DNA of 11,526 nt from an uncultured Hungatella sp. (lineage in GTDB: Bacteria > Bacillota > Clostridia > Lachnospirales > Lachnospiraceae), in the NCBI GenBank assembly GCA_910585645.1, contig CAJUFP010000130.1, positions 1 through 11,526 on the forward strand, read 5' to 3'. Positions 5,747 through 11,526 of the stretch are shown here, piece by piece. Position 1 is the first letter of the stretch. Each line of letters opens with the position of its first letter. The translations under genes and the position numbers were made by a program. Under the pieces are notes generated by a model. That model did no database searches, was not told where the DNA came from, and worked only from the letters and a program-made list of their open reading frames with translations.

Positions 5747-6865
5747 ATGAGAAAAACACGAAAGACCATAACCACAGCCCTGCTGGCAGCTATGTTAGCG
5801 GCGTCAGCCTGTCTGACATCTTTTGGATTCTATCAGGAACCGGAAAGCAAAAAGGGGATCTTGGTTTCCGGCCAGGAGCCGGAACTGCTCCAGGACATTG
5901 TCAATCTGGGATGTAAACAGGCAATCTGCAACCTGGCCTCCTACCAGAATGTCAATTCCTTTGACCCTCTGGCCCAGACATGCAGATCCAACGGGATCAC
6001 CTTGACCATGATCCTGTTGAACAATTTCGGAGGAAACCCGGATCTGCTGCCAGTGTCCGGCCCGGTGGAGGGAACAGGCAACTATGCCTTCAACGTCAGC
6101 ACTGCCGCGGGGGAAGCCGCGGTCAGAGCCTATGCCAGAAACGTGGCCGGGCATTATTCCAATACGGTTTCCAACTGGGTCATCGGCAATGAGGTTAATG
6201 ACGCCGTGACATGGGACTACAGCGGAGTGACGGACATGGACCAGCACGCGGCCCAGTATGCCAAGGCGTTCCGCATCTTTTACGAGGAGATAAAAAAGGC
6301 CAATTCCGAGGCCCGGGTCTTTATCCCCTTTGACATGCGGTGGAACGCCAAATACACCGACGGTTCCGCCCGCTATACGGTAAAAGAATATCTTCCAAAG
6401 CTCAACGAGCATTTAAAAGATCTGGATTACGGCATTGCCTGGCACGCGTATCCGGTACACTTCTTTACAAAACCCGAGTTTTTGGATGATGACGGGATCT
6501 CCTTTGATCTGGATACCCCGAACATCAACTTAAAAAACATGGATGTGCTGACCAGCTATCTGCAGACGCCGGAGATGCTCTCCCCCAGCGGCCAGGTCCG
6601 CCATCTGATCCTGACAGAGCAGGGCTTTACCTCAGCCTGTGAAAACGGCGAGGCCCGGCAGGCCGAGGCCATCCGACAGGCCTATGACATCGTAAAAGCC
6701 AATCCCTATATTGAAGGATTCTATTTAAGCCGCCAGGTAGACGCCCAGTCCCAGGAAAGCGCGGGAGGCGCCTTCGGACTTTGGACCAGAAATCCCAACG
6801 CCTCTAGGGACGAGACTCCCCAGGCAAAGAAACAGGCCTGGAGCCTGTACCAGTCCCTGAACTGA
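5747..6865 (+). CDS. Secreted TIM-barrel glycoside-hydrolase-like protein (DUF5722-like)
   Basis: A 372-residue exported protein. Residues 1-27 form a signal peptide (basic start, hydrophobic core). The sequence ASAC at 19-22 resembles a weak lipobox, so it may be a lipoprotein at C22 or a freely secreted protein. The rest looks like a clan GH-A (beta/alpha)8 barrel: WVIGNEV with the Asn-Glu pair N148-E149 is the expected acid/base position at the end of strand 4, WHAYP follows at 232-236, and LTEQGF with E291 fits the strand 7 nucleophile. Both catalytic glutamates thus appear present, consistent with a retaining glycosidase. I place it in DUF5722 from memory of that family, which has no firmly known substrate. 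It is divergent from two RpiR regulators and close to a PTS, which suggests it releases the sugar the PTS imports. A GGGAGG-type RBS and a following terminator frame it as a single-gene transcript. Confidence 0.8.
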   Translation: MRKTRKTITTALLAAMLAASACLTSFGFYQEPESKKGILVSGQEPELLQDIVNLGCKQAICNLASYQNVNSFDPLAQTCRSNGITLTMILLNNFGGNPDLLPVSGPVEGTGNYAFNVSTAAGEAAVRAYARNVAGHYSNTVSNWVIGNEVNDAVTWDYSGVTDMDQHAAQYAKAFRIFYEEIKKANSEARVFIPFDMRWNAKYTDGSARYTVKEYLPKLNEHLKDLDYGIAWHAYPVHFFTKPEFLDDDGISFDLDTPNINLKNMDVLTSYLQTPEMLSPSGQVRHLILTEQGFTSACENGEARQAEAIRQAYDIVKANPYIEGFYLSRQVDAQSQESAGGAFGLWTRNPNASRDETPQAKKQAWSLYQSLN

Positions 6866-6885
6866 GACCATCCCTGAAGCCAGCC

Positions 6886-6939
6886 AAGACAGCAGCCCCT
6901 TTCATTTTTATAAAAGAAAAAGGTTGCTGTCTTTTTTTA
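6886..6939 (+). terminator. Intrinsic terminator of the hydrolase gene
   Basis: AAGACAGCA (6886-6894) pairs with TGCTGTCTT (6925-6933), with further internal pairing, and is followed by a run of T (6932-6938). It is strong in the rightward direction. The minus strand lacks a T run after the stem, so it is probably not an efficient stop for the leftward DUF2461 gene that ends at 6953. Confidence 0.85.
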
Positions 6940-6952
6940 TGTCCAGGCTCCC

Positions 6953-7633
6953 CTATCTGGCAGGCATCTGAAACCCGTCAAGAGCCCGGTTGAGATAGTC
7001 GTTAAAAGGCTTCATCACCCCAAAGACCTCTGCCGCCCGTCTGACAAACCCCTCATCCACAACTTCTTCGTCCGAAACCGGGTATTCCAGATACCAGCTT
7101 TTAAATTTCAGGTAGGAAGCCTGGGGATGCTCTTTGTCAAAGCCTGCCGGAACATTTTTCAGCGCCGTCCCCTGGACGGTAAACAGCTTCTGGAAATCCG
7201 GCGCATTAAGGATCTGCTCCCACTCTCTCCCGTTTGCGGCGATAAACTTCCGCACCATGGAGGTAGCGTCCTTGAACATATCCGCAAACAGCCCGCCTCC
7301 CAGAAAGGACCCGCCTCCCGGCTTGATCATCACATAGTACCCTACCGGCACAGGAAGTTTCCCTCCGGCGCCGATGTGGGCCCGAAATGCCGGATTGTAG
7401 GGGGACTTGTCATGGCTGAACCTGGTATCCCTCACCAGCTTAAACGTCAGATCTTTTGGCTCGTTGTGAAGGATACTTGGATCAAACGCCCCGATGCTGA
7501 TGATGAGTTCCCGGATCAGAGCCTCGAACCGTTCATTGGCCTCCTTGTATTCCTGTTTGTGGGCGTGATACCACTCCCGGTTATTATTTGCGCTTAAATT
7601 TCCCAGATAAGTTAAAATCGTTTGCGTATCCAT
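6953..7633 (-). CDS. DUF2461 (TIGR02453) family protein
   Basis: A 226-residue soluble protein that matches the DUF2461/TIGR02453 family along its length. It has an N-terminal LGNLSANNNREWYHAHK segment, the RDTRFSHDKSPYNPAFRAHI motif at about 69-87, a glycine-rich GGGSFLGGGLF stretch at 106-116, and the C-terminal PAGFDKEHP motif at 162-170. No signal peptide or membrane segment is seen. The biochemical role of the family is not known to me, so no function is assigned. A GGAGA-type RBS stands 4 bases ahead of the ATG. It lies 39 bases downstream of the sigma factor gene on the same strand with no terminator between, so the two probably share a transcript. Confidence 0.9.
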   Translation of the reverse strand: MDTQTILTYLGNLSANNNREWYHAHKQEYKEANERFEALIRELIISIGAFDPSILHNEPKDLTFKLVRDTRFSHDKSPYNPAFRAHIGAGGKLPVPVGYYVMIKPGGGSFLGGGLFADMFKDATSMVRKFIAANGREWEQILNAPDFQKLFTVQGTALKNVPAGFDKEHPQASYLKFKSWYLEYPVSDEEVVDEGFVRRAAEVFGVMKPFNDYLNRALDGFQMPAR

Positions 7634-7672
7634 GGTTTCTCCTCTCCTGTCCTCTCTTTTCTTTGCCCCTGG

Positions 7673-8518
7673 CTATCCCTTCTCCACAACCGAAAACGGC
7701 GCTCCGCTTAAAAAGTCTTCCACAAACTGTCTCAGCCTTTCCGGAGATTCGTAGGTCCTGCAGAAGGAAAACTCCTGGGAAATGTCATCGATCTCCTCCA
7801 TGGCCGCTGTCACCTCAAGGGAAACCTGTTTTGGCACGGCATTGTAAAAGTTCAGGCCGGATGGCTGGATCCTGTGATTTTGGATGGCGTAGTTGACCCT
7901 GTTTTCACAGCGGCATGTCCCGCCTCCGTACTCGCCGCAGTATTCCTGTAAAAAGTCTGCCATCTTCTTCCGCGCTCTGGACAGCCGTTTGCGGTACGCT
8001 TCCGGGGTGATCCCCAAAATATCCCCGGCAATGCGGCTGTCCACATGAAACATGGTTCCCAAAATAAAGACGCACCTGCTCTCCGTGTCGAGACACTGGA
8101 GCATCACATTGGTGCAGGACAGCTTTAATTCCTCCGCCAGAACCGCCTTTTCCACGTCCTGGGTCAGGTCCGGCACTTCCTCCAGGTTTGCGTGGAGGAT
8201 ATCGTCTCCATAGTAGTCAAAGGTCAGAGGGTACTTGGCAAACATGTGTTTTTTATAGGTTTTCAGATGATTCACCGCAATGGCGAAGACCCAGGTGGAA
8301 AAGCTGCTCTCCTTCTTAAAGGAGGAAAGGTGAGTCATCACCTTTAAAAGAATGTCCTGAGAAGCGTCCTCCGCGTCCGGAAATGTTCCCAGCATCCGCA
8401 GGGAAAGGTTAAACACCAGATCCTGTACGCCTCCCAGCAGAGTTTCCAGGGCCTGCTTGTCCCCGGCCGTCGCCTGGTCGATCAATGCGTGCAATTCGTT
8501 GTCTGTTGACCCGTTCAT
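7673..8518 (-). CDS. Sigma-70 family (ECF-like) RNA polymerase sigma factor with cysteine-containing C-terminal extension
   Basis: A 281-residue protein. Residues about 24-95 are a sigma region 2 (DAEDASQDILLKV, then FSTWVFAIAVNHLKTYKK for -10 recognition). Residues about 130-190 are a region 4 HTH (IAGDILGITPEAYRKRLSRARKKM) for -35 binding. There is no region 3, as in ECF factors. After region 4 comes an extra part of about 90 residues starting with YCGEYGGGTCRCENRV, with C194, C202 and C204 placed like a metal- or redox-responsive site. Some ECF groups carry a similar C-x-C extension, which may replace a separate anti-sigma factor; none is encoded next to this gene. An AGAGGA RBS is 4 bases before the ATG, and a 7-bp hairpin lies just upstream of it. 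I found no clear sigma-A promoter ahead of it, so self-activation is possible. The DUF2461 gene follows. Confidence 0.87.
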   Translation of the reverse strand: MNGSTDNELHALIDQATAGDKQALETLLGGVQDLVFNLSLRMLGTFPDAEDASQDILLKVMTHLSSFKKESSFSTWVFAIAVNHLKTYKKHMFAKYPLTFDYYGDDILHANLEEVPDLTQDVEKAVLAEELKLSCTNVMLQCLDTESRCVFILGTMFHVDSRIAGDILGITPEAYRKRLSRARKKMADFLQEYCGEYGGGTCRCENRVNYAIQNHRIQPSGLNFYNAVPKQVSLEVTAAMEEIDDISQEFSFCRTYESPERLRQFVEDFLSGAPFSVVEKG

Positions 8519-8534
8519 CTTATCCTCTCTTTCC

Positions 8535-8551
8535 GCTGTCTGTAAGACAGC
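8535..8551 (-). promoter_or_regulatory. Small hairpin in the sigma factor leader
   Basis: AGACAGC and GCTGTCT form a perfect 7-bp inverted repeat around a 3-base loop. On the sigma factor transcript it lies just ahead of the RBS (AGAGGA), where it could influence translation or be a protein site. It is followed by CTTTT rightward, so a weak terminator is the alternative. Confidence 0.35.
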
Positions 8552-8648
8552 CTTTTGTCAGAAGTTAACTCCTGTATTCTATTAGACAATCGAAAGTCCC
8601 GGTGTGTGACAGGAAATGTATCTTTTTATGTTGTTTTTCATTTTGTTC

Positions 8649-8676
8649 TTGACTATCTGGGATAACATGGTACAAT
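8649..8676 (+). promoter_or_regulatory. Promoter of tRNA-Val
   Basis: TTGACT (8649-8654) and TACAAT (8671-8676) are 16 bases apart, with TG one base before the -10. The predicted transcript start near 8683 is only a few bases ahead of the tRNA. Confidence 0.75.
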
Positions 8677-8685
8677 AAAAGCAAT

Positions 8686-8758
8686 GGAGACATAGCTCAG
8701 CTGGGAGAGCATTTGCTTGACGTGTAAAGGGTCGCAGGTTCGAGCCCTGTTGTCTCCA
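8686..8758 (+). tRNA. tRNA-Val (anticodon GAC)
   Basis: A complete cloverleaf of 73 bases. The acceptor stem GGAGACA/TGTCTCC is perfect, the D stem is GCTC/GAGC, the anticodon stem TTTGC/GTAAA has one G-U pair, and the T arm reads GCAGG-TTCGAGC-CCTGT. The anticodon loop TTGACGT gives anticodon GAC at 8719-8721, which reads the valine codons GUC/GUU. The discriminator base is A, and the genome does not encode CCA (the next bases are CGA). It stands alone, with its own promoter and terminator. Confidence 0.95.
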
Positions 8759-8770
8759 CGATCCTCTATA

Positions 8771-8816
8771 AAAACCGGGAACTCCGCCATGGACGGGATT
8801 CCCGGTTTTATTTTTT
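8771..8816. terminator. Intrinsic terminator after the tRNA, probably shared with the serpin gene
   Basis: AAAACCGGGAA (8771-8781) pairs with TTCCCGGTTTT (8799-8809), followed by ATTTTTT. It is strong for the tRNA transcript. On the minus strand the stem also ends in a T run, so it can serve the leftward serpin gene that stops at 8898. Between 8817 and 8897 there are GC-rich inverted repeats (for example GCGGG/CCCGC) but no gene. Confidence 0.88.
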
Positions 8817-8897
8817 CATCTCTCCGGGATCCGTTCCCCGCAGCTTGCCGGGGGATAAGCCCGATTTTGGTTTTGCGGGTTTTGATACCCCGCAGGT

Positions 8898-10337
8898 TTA
8901 CGGCTCCCTGATAATGCCCGCAAAGAGCGGCAGTCCCAGATCGCTGGTAATGACGAACATAAATGGGCGGTCCAGCACAAAATCCACCTGCTCCTCGGGC
9001 GGCATGGCGCCGCCGGCCACAGCCATCACCGTGTAGGCAGCCGCAACGCAGCCCTCTTCGTCCACCATAACCCTGGCGCCGTGGCTTGCCTGGGAGAGAT
9101 AGAGTCCCTCCCCATCTTCGGTCAAAGGCGAAAAATCCGCCTTGTCCCCGTCAAACACGTCTCTGACACCCAGTTTCATAAGGCCGTCTTTCAGGTTGAT
9201 GTTGGAGGCCGCGTCAAACTTTGGCATGGACAGGTTGATGGTCAGGAATTTTTCATTTTCCCACTGGCTTCCGGGCAGAAACAGTTCCATTACCTGGTCA
9301 TCCATGACCAGTTCCTCCACAGTCACTCCCTCGTCCGGAAGGATCAGCCACATTCCTCCGCTGTTCTGAAGGCTTTTGCAGACTGCCCCGAATTGATCGC
9401 CCCAGCAGTAGGTCCCTGTTCTGCTCTGACGCATAAAATCACAGGCAGTATCCCCCTGTGTGCCGTGAAAGATCTGTTCTCTTGTGTCGGACTCATAAAA
9501 CTCGTCGGTCCATTTGGCGCGGTAATAGATGGCGGAGGCCAGGGCCATCAGGGTGTCGTCAGTCATATGGACGCCCAAGGTCTGCTCTTTTAACAGATCG
9601 CCGGTCTGTTCATTGAGCCATGCCTGCAGCTCTTCATCCAGCTTTTGGGACCCCATGGTTCCCCAGAAGGAGGAGGCGTGATACTGTTCTGCCAGAAGTT
9701 CCAGAGTCTCTCTCTTAAAGGGGACGCGCTCGTCCAGCCACAGGGAGTTGGCCAGAAGGCTGGTGACAGCTCCGTCCTGACAATAGGCGGCCTTCCAGAC
9801 CTGGCTGGCCTGACTCCGTAAATCCTCCGGGGAATCCGCCCCCAGCAGGGTCAAAATCTGCTGCCTGCTGCTGCCGTCCACAGTCTCCGCCAGCATACTG
9901 AGAGCCATATATACATTTACAGGGGAACAGATCCTGTTTTCACTCTGTCCCTGGGGCAGATCCGGATCCGGGGATTCGGTGAGAAACTGGCGTATGGAAG
10001 AGACAAAAAACGGGTTCAGGCTGTCAGCCCATTCTGTGGAGACCTCCCTTCGGCTTCTTTGCTGCTCCCACCAGACATCGTATACCTTAGAAAATCCCTC
10101 GCTGTCAAATTCCCCTGTCTTCGGGTCGATAAATTCGGTTTCGTCCGGGTAAGAAGCCATCTGGGGGTAGACCGCGGTTATCCTATGGCCGTCCTCCCTG
10201 TGGGTATCTGTCTCTGGCGTTTCTGTCCCGGTACTTTCTGTGCCGGCGTCTGTGGGCCCGGCGTCGGCGGCTTTGCACCCGGCCATAGCCCATGCCCATG
10301 ACAACATTAGTATTGCCCATATGATCAGCTTTTTCAT
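8898..10337 (-). CDS. Serpin family protease inhibitor, lipoprotein
   Basis: A 479-residue protein. Residues 1-21 are a lipoprotein signal ending in the lipobox MAGC (C21), so the mature protein should be tethered to the outer face of the membrane. A Thr/Glu/Asp-rich linker of about 25-50 residues follows, then a serpin domain from about residue 105 to the end. Typical serpin landmarks are NSLWLDE, LASAIYYRAKW, SMPKFDAASNINLKDGLMKLGV, the breach-region VMVDEEG and the C-terminal DRPFMFVI...PLFAGII. The reactive-centre hinge EEGCVAAAYT (427-436) keeps the small residues needed for loop insertion, so it is probably inhibitory. Counting from the hinge puts the cleaved bond near G443-A444 (AVAGGAMP), which would suit elastase-like proteases, with an error of one or two positions. 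GGGAGAG precedes the ATG. It follows the Rpn gene by 79 bases with no clear terminator between. Confidence 0.92.
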   Translation of the reverse strand: MKKLIIWAILMLSWAWAMAGCKAADAGPTDAGTESTGTETPETDTHREDGHRITAVYPQMASYPDETEFIDPKTGEFDSEGFSKVYDVWWEQQRSRREVSTEWADSLNPFFVSSIRQFLTESPDPDLPQGQSENRICSPVNVYMALSMLAETVDGSSRQQILTLLGADSPEDLRSQASQVWKAAYCQDGAVTSLLANSLWLDERVPFKRETLELLAEQYHASSFWGTMGSQKLDEELQAWLNEQTGDLLKEQTLGVHMTDDTLMALASAIYYRAKWTDEFYESDTREQIFHGTQGDTACDFMRQSRTGTYCWGDQFGAVCKSLQNSGGMWLILPDEGVTVEELVMDDQVMELFLPGSQWENEKFLTINLSMPKFDAASNINLKDGLMKLGVRDVFDGDKADFSPLTEDGEGLYLSQASHGARVMVDEEGCVAAAYTVMAVAGGAMPPEEQVDFVLDRPFMFVITSDLGLPLFAGIIREP

Positions 10338-10407
10338 GCGGATGCTCTCCCTCTGTGGTTCCTATTGAAAAATACGTTCTGGTTTCCGTATCTCTTCAAA
10401 CATTCGA

Positions 10408-10426
10408 TGAACTTTGTCACAGTTCA
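10408..10426. repeat. Short inverted repeat across the Rpn stop codon
   Basis: TGAACT and AGTTCA are separated by 7 bases that include the Rpn stop codon. It has no T run, so it is a poor intrinsic terminator. It may be a regulatory site for the serpin gene or chance. I see no convincing -35/-10 pair in the 79 bases before the serpin. Confidence 0.25.
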
Positions 10427-10707
10427 AGCCATTGTTTTACTGTTTCTACCGGTACTTCGGAAGCTTCAGCAATATCTCCTATGGAAACTCCCTTTTGGTA
10501 TAGTTTTCTTGCTGACCGTTTCTCCTTTTCTGCAGCTTCTTTCGTCATTGCGTCAGTCACTTCTTTAGTTACTTCTTTAGTTACTGCTTCCGTTACTGCT
10601 TTAGTTACTTCTTTAGTTACTGCTTCCGTTACTGCTTCCGTTGTCTCATTAACCACCCTTTTCCAATAAGCCCTCTGGATATACTCCTCATCAAACAATG
10701 CCATCAT
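10417..10707 (-). other. Possible internally translated small protein (RpnS-like) within the Rpn gene
   Basis: In-frame adjacent ATG codons at 10707 and 10704 lie just after the nuclease domain and before the repeat helix. Initiation there would yield a 96- or 95-residue protein made of the repeat helix and the C-terminal small domain. GAGG (10719-10722) is 11 bases upstream, a weak and rather distant ribosome site. No convincing internal promoter was seen. The architecture fits the known RpnS antitoxins, but the exact start here is a guess. Confidence 0.3.
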
Positions 10708-11394
10708 GATCGATATCGCCTCGCCTTCTTTAGATTTCAAATACTCTGCTAACACGTCTTTATCCTTACAAATGCGGATTGTTTCTAACACTGCTTCCCT
10801 GGTATAGCCATGTCTCTTTACCTGCTCCGTGTATACTTTTGAAAATTCTACGTACTGGCTTATAATATCCTTGCCTTCGCCTCCGTACAATACCTTGGCC
10901 TTAATCTCAACGGAACACTTTTTACCCTGGAAGAATTCCTCTGATAAAGTAATGTATTCCGGCTGATTAGCCCTCTTCCCTACAAAGACAATATATAACT
11001 CCGCTTCCGGAAGTGATACTTTTGTACTGCTGTACAAATCCGCGTCTTTCATTCTGAAATAATTATGATACGTCTCTGCCAAATATAATAACATCCGGAT
11101 CAGAATATTCATTGACCAAGTGGATTGGGCCTCGGTCAGGATGATGACTTTATCCTTATTTCTGAAGCCGACATCATTATAGATTCCATCTGTCAGCACG
11201 TTCCTGATCGTGATGTCTGTTAAGTCCTTTTCCGTCGTCTCCGTATCTTCCGGATGCAGGGCCTGGTATAGCTGCAACAGATATTTCTTGTCTCTGAACA
11301 GATCGCAGAACACGGAGTCTTTTGCCGTGTACCTGGCAATCGTATCTTGTCCGTCCACTTCCGTATTTGTTTCTTTTTGTGGATTGTCGCCCAT
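10417..11394 (-). CDS. Rpn family recombination-promoting nuclease (PD-(D/E)XK), with C-terminal repeat helix and small domain
   Basis: A 325-residue protein of the Rpn/PD-(D/E)XK 'putative transposase' family. The nuclease core near the N terminus keeps the catalytic pattern D74 (NDVGF) and E88-A-Q90 (ILTEAQ), followed by the helix with RMLLYLAETYHNYF. After the nuclease domain comes a run of four-residue repeats of the type TEAV/TKEV (about 253-285) forming a charged helix, then a small C-terminal HTH-like domain (GVSIGDIAEASEVPVETVKQWL). A longer frame begins at 11427, but that ATG overlaps the -10 box of the promoter; AAAGGAGG sits just before the ATG at 11394, so 11394 is the start. In E. 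coli, Rpn proteins are DNA nucleases kept in check by a small protein made from the 3' end of the same gene and can act against phage. Whether that holds here is inference. Base composition looks more AT-rich than neighbouring genes, which may indicate transfer. Confidence 0.88.
   Translation of the reverse strand: MGDNPQKETNTEVDGQDTIARYTAKDSVFCDLFRDKKYLLQLYQALHPEDTETTEKDLTDITIRNVLTDGIYNDVGFRNKDKVIILTEAQSTWSMNILIRMLLYLAETYHNYFRMKDADLYSSTKVSLPEAELYIVFVGKRANQPEYITLSEEFFQGKKCSVEIKAKVLYGGEGKDIISQYVEFSKVYTEQVKRHGYTREAVLETIRICKDKDVLAEYLKSKEGEAISIMMALFDEEYIQRAYWKRVVNETTEAVTEAVTKEVTKAVTEAVTKEVTKEVTDAMTKEAAEKEKRSARKLYQKGVSIGDIAEASEVPVETVKQWLEL
10556..10639. repeat. Tandem array of seven 12-bp repeats inside the Rpn gene
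   Basis: Seven head-to-tail 12-base units with consensus GTTACTKCTTYM (plus strand) run without gaps, and a decayed eighth follows at 10640-10651. Two unit types, ending CTTTA and CTTCC, alternate irregularly, a pattern expected from repeat expansion and contraction. Being a multiple of three, each unit adds or removes four residues (T-E/K-A/E-V) without breaking the frame. Confidence 0.92.
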
Positions 11395-11398
11395 AGTC

Positions 11399-11406
11399 CC
11401 TCCTTT
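11399..11406 (-). promoter_or_regulatory. Ribosome binding site deciding the Rpn start
   Basis: AAAGGAGG on the minus strand, 4 bases before the ATG at 11394. It is the only good site near the start of the gene. Confidence 0.75.
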
Positions 11407-11425
11407 GTAGAAACTTTCTATTTGC

Positions 11426-11454
11426 ATTATATACTGTCCAGGAAACTATTTCAA
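11426..11454 (-). promoter_or_regulatory. Consensus sigma-A promoter of the Rpn gene
   Basis: On the minus strand, TTGAAA (11449-11454) and a perfect TATAAT (11426-11431) are 17 bases apart. The predicted transcript start near 11419 leaves a leader of about 25 bases before the ATG at 11394. The ATG at 11427-11425 falls in the -10 region and cannot be translated from this promoter. The remaining bases, 11455-11526, show no recognisable feature. Confidence 0.85.
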
Positions 11455-11526
11455 GCCTTTTGAAGCAAGAGGATAGTGTAACTTTACCTGGGGACCCATA
11501 TGGACAGACTTCCCCCTTCCCCCATT

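Noticed and set aside
8717..8911. Small rightward open frame starting inside the tRNA
   Set aside because: It begins in the anticodon arm of tRNA-Val and crosses the terminator; no RBS and no homology-like features.
9081..9593. Rightward open frame of 170 codons opposite the serpin gene
   Set aside because: Complete overlap with a well-supported serpin gene on the other strand and no recognisable domain.
10556..10639. CRISPR-like array
   Set aside because: Units are 12 bp and contiguous with no spacers, and they encode a regular peptide repeat in frame.
10355..10669. Rightward open frame with Ser/Thr/Val-rich repeats
   Set aside because: It is the mirror of the Rpn repeat array read from the other strand. 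The repeats are explained by the Rpn coding frame.

Overview
The window looks like chromosomal DNA of an anaerobic gut Firmicute, most likely a Lachnospiraceae/Clostridia member. The signs are moderate GC, strong GGAGG-type ribosome binding sites, sigma-A-like promoters, a lactose/cellobiose-type PTS, RpiR regulators, a DUF554 membrane protein, a lipoprotein serpin and a tRNA without an encoded CCA. The genus cannot be fixed from the sequence alone.

Layout from left to right. Positions 1-54 are the 3' end of a group II intron (end of domain V plus domain VI), whose body lies outside the window. A terminator hairpin (144-168) separates it from a leftward two-gene unit, DUF554 membrane protein then a membrane-anchored or secreted C39-like cysteine peptidase, with its own promoter at 1706-1734. 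Next is a carbohydrate locus (1806-6939). It contains a leftward PTS operon in the order IIB, IIC, IIA, in which IIC is broken by a one-base frameshift in a G tract. Two tandem RpiR-family regulators follow, and a divergently transcribed secreted TIM-barrel glycoside-hydrolase-like protein (DUF5722-like) with its own promoter and terminator. The simplest reading is that the secreted enzyme releases a small saccharide, the PTS imports and phosphorylates it, and the RpiR proteins sense a sugar phosphate. No cytosolic phospho-glycosidase is encoded here, so the substrate is unknown.

The right part holds a leftward pair, an ECF-like sigma factor with an unusual C-terminal cysteine-containing extension followed by a DUF2461 protein. 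A rightward tRNA-Val(GAC) with promoter and terminator comes next, then a leftward lipoprotein serpin. Last is a leftward Rpn-family PD-(D/E)XK nuclease gene with a 12-bp tandem repeat array just before its C-terminal small domain. That architecture matches the recently described 'gene-within-a-gene' Rpn toxin/antitoxin systems. Positions 11455-11526, upstream of the Rpn promoter, show nothing I can call.

For several genes the longest open frame is not the best start. RBS position (and for Rpn the promoter position) supports shorter starts for the peptidase (914), DUF554 (1656), PTS IIB (3861) and Rpn (11394).
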